Shown: positions 59,356 through 64,000 of the stretch, piece after piece | Numbering within the stretch: the stretch's first letter is position 1 | How the letters are laid out: each line of letters opens with the position of its first letter | Assembly: GCF_040054535.1 (NCBI RefSeq) | Contig: NC_090785.1 | Coordinates: 7,455,001 to 7,519,000 of the forward strand | Reading direction: 5' to 3' | DNA length: 64,000 nucleotides | Source of the DNA: Antennarius striatus | Taxonomy: Eukaryota > Chordata > Actinopteri > Lophiiformes > Antennariidae | Made by a program: the position numbers and the translations under genes | The notes under the pieces: generated by a model | The model's database searches: none | What the model saw: only the letters and a program-made list of their open reading frames with translations | What the model was told of the DNA's origin: nothing

Positions 59356-62300
59356 GACTGTCCTTTAAGCGCACGGACTTTAACGGAAGAGCGGAAACTT
59401 AAGGATACTGAGACTTTTCTGACTGGGTCAGTCTTTAAACTACGTGTTTTTGACATTTTGAGAAGGGTGGTGTGGGGGAGTTACAGGGACCACAGTCAAA
59501 CTATAATTTATTAAATTAGATGTTTTGTGTTTTGTTTTCTATTTAAATCAAGTTGTGTAGGTGTGAAATGAAAGTTTGATATGGAATCCAAAATATCTCA
59601 TCATTAGTTGGAGAATTTTTTCAGAGATACAAACTACATTTTTGCATCCAGACAAGAGAATCACAGGTTTGACACCTTCGGTGTTGGATTAAGCAGCTGT
59701 GCATACAATGCGTGCATGAAAATGAATATTTTAAATGTTGAAGTGAATTAAAACAAGTTACAAATGTGAGGAACCATCAACAGCATAAAATTTGTCAAAT
59801 TTATTAGACCACAATGACCCTTCTGATACCTGGGAAAATTCAAACATGAATCATATTTAGAGTGATGTGCAATAACCTACTGCATTTTGCATTCTAGCTA
59901 TTGGCTTTAATTTCTAGGACAAACAAACCACACGGCAAAGATGTGTCTTCTCATTTAAGCGAAGCCACAAGAAACGGGAACCCTTGAGACGTAGGTTTCC
60001 ATTTGAGGTTTTCTCGACTCAGCAGTGATCATCTTATTTTTTTGGTGTATTCAAAGAAACATCAACCTCCAAATGCATGGAATTTTAAATCTTAAGTAGG
60101 AGTTCAACATCTGACTTGGAGAACCACACCTCGGCTTCATTGCAAATACTGGACACAGTTCAGAATGGAAACTGCATTTGTTCCACTTTTGAAATGTATT
60201 TTCCCTTCTTCACAGTAAACTGAAAGCTGTTATCTATTTTCTGTAGTCATTAGGAGTTTGTTTAAATACCAATAAGCTGCCTGGTAATTAAGAAAGTTGC
60301 AAAATCGTGTATAAAATACTGTAGTTCCACCCACAAATGTACTGCAATGCAAATCACTCGCAGCGAAATGACAAAACCAAAGTGTGGTGGAGCATGGAAA
60401 GTGTGAGCCTCTGTTGTGTAGGGGGGGTATAAAGCACACACTGACAGGATGTCACCGATACTACTCACTCCTTCCAACCTTAAAACAGATTCTTAACCTA
60501 CAAATTCCTCATTGCATACATGAAGAACACCGAATGGAAAAGTCGATCACAGTCAATCCTTTAGTATAATGAAGGAACATGCAGCACACTTTTCCACTTC
60601 TCACACAGTATAATAAGATGTCAAAACCAGGACTTATATTTTTAATAAAAGAACGACCATACCAAGCACAAATTACAGAGTGTTTAGAAAAACAAAGCAT
60701 TACAATACTTGCAACCAACAATAATTGCATAGAATACCTGTAACCTTTCAAAAACAAACACAAAGGTCTGGAGACAGAATAAAACCAGAGTTCACACATT
60801 AAGTGCTTGCTGATGCTTTTGGGAACTTAAAAACTACATCATGTATTATTTGAAAACAGTTTAGAGTGCAGGAACAGCAAAAATGTTAATCTCAACAGTA
60901 ATGAGACAGATGCACACATATGTACAGGACGCAAAGTCTCTAAACAATCCTATTAGAAATAGCTTTGAGTTCAGCTAAAGCACCTCAACAAGTGCTTTTT
61001 TTTGTTGCTGAAGGACTCTCGGACAATTAGACAACTCTACAGCAAACGTACCGGTGCTGCCGTTAATCCTGCATAGTGTTCAGATCTGCCTGTAGAGCCA
61101 CGCCAGGAACAAACGGCACTTTGCAAACACGGATTGTGCAGTTCTGACACATATTTAATGACTTATGATAGAAATCAGGAACCTGGTTGATGACTTTTAA
61201 GCTACAATCAATAGCAAAAATTGATTGAATTAAAGGCAAATATTAAATCAATATAGTCTAACAGTGTGGTGTCCAGACCACATGGTCTTGGACCTTTTTG
61301 GTTAACAATTTGGGTTCATTCATTCAATGTTATTGCTATGTCTTCAAATCTGGCCCACCATGCTAGGACTAGCCCAGAGGTCAGTCAGTTAAAAGCAGTT
61401 ACTTATTGCATTTCAACAGCATCCACCGCTTCCCTGCATTGCTGCAAGTGCAGGTAACAGTATCAGAGGGCACACATTCAACCTCATGACGACATGAACC
61501 ACTTCTTATAAAAGGCTGCGTCTTAAATAGCATGCAAAGCTACGTATGTTTTTCAGACCCATTATATATTCAATGGGTACATTAAGCTTGAGTTACTTTG
61601 AAATAAAAAAAATATATATGCAATTAGACCCAGTTTGGCCTTAATCTCTTTCTCTCTCCCCCCCCGGAGCCAGGCTTCATTCTACACCCAAAAATAAATC
61701 TGTTTGTCTCAGTCTGACTCTACCCCCGCCACTGGGAGGACCATCCTGGTGACTGAAATCTTAATTCTCCTGTCGGCCTAACTATTTAAATACATTTTCT
61801 TCTTTTTGTGTTGAAAAAATGTTTCACGTTCATCACTCTACACCAGTTAAAATACAACAACTTCCAGATGGATGTAAAGGCAACAAATCGATAAGGCTAA
61901 TAAGACAAATGTGTAGGTGAACAATAAAGATGGTTTTTTTAAAAAAAGGCTGTGTACTTAAAATACTTGAATACAATTTTGGTGCAGAAACCAGGGCTGA
62001 CCTGTTGTTCATTACGAATAATCGTATAGAAGAAACTACAAGCCTTTTCTATTCTAATATGCAGCTGCATCCCTGATAACTTTGGACTATATGCCTGGTA
62101 TCTTGATTATCACATTTTATGAAGTGGAATTCATTGAAACACCAAACATTCATTCACTTTTTAAATAAACAGTGGAGGTCAACATTTAGAACTGAATGTA
62201 ACATGAAGAACTAGCTTGTTTCTGTTACTTGGAAATGTATAAAATCGGTCTGGAAACCTGCAATGAGAAGATCTTGAATATTACTAAGACACACGTTGCT

Positions 62301-62857
62301 CAGTTAAACCATCCCCCCCCCCCATGGGGTTTCCTTGTAACAATTAAGACGTGACAAAAACAAGTCATGATGGAAGAAATCAATCCCTTGTGAAAAGAAG
62401 TGCATACAGAAAAACACCTATTGGACTTGTTTCCATTTCCAACTAAATTTAAAAAAACAAAATCATACCAGCTTATCTTTGTCGCTTTCTGAACTTGTTT
62501 CATTTATTGGGGAGTGTTCACGGTGCCAGTTGCCAAGAAATTGTGTTTTTTGTTAACCATCCCACCAGATCGGTGATAATTCAGCTGAGTCTCTTGATGA
62601 GGAGACCCGTTTGTGGTCTCATTGGTGAGGCTGGACCACGAAGACAGATTCGATTTTATCAAAATGTCACATCGCCCCGCAGAAACCAACACAAACACAC
62701 AAAAAAACTCCAAGCATGGTCGTCAGACAGGAGACGCCCAACTCTGCTGTGTGTGATTGAAATATGAAGACACAACATAGACAGACCCACAAATGCACAT
62801 CTGGTCCCTCAGGTCCCTCCACAAGCATTCTTACCTTTATACACATGCACACACACG

Positions 62858-62913
<56 letters not shown>

Positions 62914-62938
62914 TAGGATGATGATTGTATGAGTGTAT
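59356..62938. other. Tail-to-tail UTR/intergenic region of cd40lg and arhgef6
   Basis: No coding exon is seen on either strand. An ATTAAA at about 59510-59515 may end cd40lg. Much of the right part is probably the arhgef6 3' UTR, read from the - strand. It holds short C and A runs and the CA microsatellite at 62841-62909. Confidence 0.45.
62841..62909. repeat. (AC)n microsatellite
   Basis: About 25 uninterrupted AC units after an imperfect start, in the likely 3' UTR of arhgef6. On the - strand it would be transcribed as a long GU run 30 bases after the stop codon. Confidence 0.95.
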
Positions 62939-63788
62939 TCAGTGGCTTCCGTCGTCCCAAGCACAGTCATTCTTCTGCTTGGCCAGTCTTCGTACAACTC
63001 TCTCTAGCTCCTTGCGAGACTTCTGCTCGTCCTCTAGAAACTGTTTCATCCACTTGTTCTCCTAGAAAACATTCATGAGCAGTGACCGTATTAAACTCAG
63101 ACGAATGCTATGAGTCACAGTAAAAGCCAAGATTACCAGCTGATGACGACTTGCTTGCATTTGCATTTATTTTTCGGTATAGCATGCATCAAGTGCCAAG
63201 CTAACAAAAAACAGCCAATTCAATCTGCATGCATGTAGGTGCAGAAAATGTTTTATATTCTACTTGATTCTTCAGTTTCCTCCTGCCTGTTCTTGTGCTC
63301 AAATATGGACTCCACACCTTTTAAATGGTAGCCACGACCAAATTCCTCCACATCACATTCTCAAGCCTTCTGCCAAGTTGGTTCAAAATCTTTCATCTAG
63401 TTTGTGTTTATCATCAGAAATGGTGAAAACAAAGGAAATCAAATTATAATACCATACAATGTATTCAACTGATATTTGAAACATAATGATCCTAAGATCT
63501 CATGAATCATTATTGGGTCAAATTTGTTTTAGAAGTCCAAAAGGGTCAAATATATGCTCAGTTATTTATTCAGTTGAAATCTTTAATTTAACTTAAATAT
63601 ATAATAGTTCATCTATTTATCTATCTATCCAATATGATTAATCCTCCTGTTCTGATTCTCATATATTCCCTCTCAACACTTCACACCATGATGGTTCTGT
63701 CAAAATGTTAGCAAAACCTTTCAGCCCATTTACCTTCTTAAGTTCATAAACCTCATCCTTTAACGCATAAACAGCATCAACCAGACTC
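62939..63788 (-). CDS. arhgef6: ARHGEF6 (alpha-PIX), last two coding exons, partial
   Basis: Rac/Cdc42 guanine nucleotide exchange factor that binds PAK and GIT proteins. Exons seen: 63734-63788 (SLVDAVYALKDEVYELKK) and 62939-63061 (ENKWMKQFLEDEQKSRKELE, then RVVRRLAKQ and stop). Together they match the C-terminal coiled coil of human ARHGEF6 (SLVDTVYALKDEVRELKQEN...SRRDLEKLVRRLLKQ), which mediates trimerisation. The junction phase is 0. ARHGEF7 has a similar coiled coil; synteny with cd40lg favours ARHGEF6. The rest of the gene lies beyond the right edge, and nothing coding is seen in 63789-64000. Confidence 0.85.
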
Positions 63789-64000
63789 CTGAAAGAAACG
63801 CAAAGAAAACACAGTTTAATAATAATTCGTTTTTTGCTCGTCAATATATATTTTTATTTTCAAAGTGATACTGGCTTCAAAATTGAGGTCACACATAGTG
63901 AAAATTTATTCGCTGACATACACTAAATCAATATTGTCTCAGAGAAAATTATGATCTGAACACAAAGAATCGCAAAGCCTGGTTTGTCATTGTTACACAA

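Overview
This is a 64 kb piece of vertebrate nuclear DNA, almost certainly from a ray-finned (teleost, probably percomorph) fish. Genes are split into many short exons with GT/AG borders, introns are compact, and the repeats (tRNA-headed SINEs, Tc1-like and other TA-flanked DNA elements, Penelope-like scraps, AT/CA/ATTC microsatellites) are of kinds common in fish. The proteins are clear orthologues of vertebrate genes, but the content is not mammalian: a TMT-type opsin and a death-domain TNF receptor lie inside the block.

Layout, left to right: (1) fhl1, five LIM-rich coding exons, + strand, 508-2880. (2) map7d3-like, - strand, 6096-28479, tail-to-tail with fhl1; about 20 coding exons and an 8.6 kb first intron full of repeats. 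(3) A TNF-receptor gene, - strand, 30410-33196, with an EDA2R/XEDAR-like ectodomain and a C-terminal death-like domain. (4) adgrg4-like adhesion GPCR, + strand, 35166-45296, 28 coding exons, head-to-head with the TNF receptor. (5) vgll1, + strand, 47670-48883. (6) A TMT/encephalopsin-type non-visual opsin, + strand, 52082-56263. (7) cd40lg, + strand, 57935-59355. (8) The last two coding exons of arhgef6, - strand, 62939-63788, running off the right edge.

The order FHL1, MAP7D3, ADGRG4, VGLL1, CD40LG, ARHGEF6 is that of human Xq26.3, so this is an old conserved synteny block. In this fish the TNF receptor and the opsin are extra relative to the human order, while BRS3 and HTATSF1 are not seen. 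I joined exons by hand, using splice sites and phase. In all seven complete genes the summed exon lengths are a multiple of three and end at a stop, which supports the models.

The genes do not form one pathway. Two belong to TNF-type immune or developmental signalling (cd40lg and the receptor), two are GPCRs (adgrg4, opsin), two act on cytoskeleton or muscle scaffolding (fhl1, map7d3), one is a TEAD cofactor (vgll1) and one a Rac/Cdc42 exchange factor (arhgef6).

The points most worth a second look are: the EDA2R-like receptor with a death domain; a five-exon module in adgrg4 that occurs twice with identical splice phases; an opsin tail cut short where the next frame carries a Ser/Thr-rich tail; phase-symmetric cassette exons and a possible second first exon in map7d3; and several long, nearly perfect DNA hairpins in introns.
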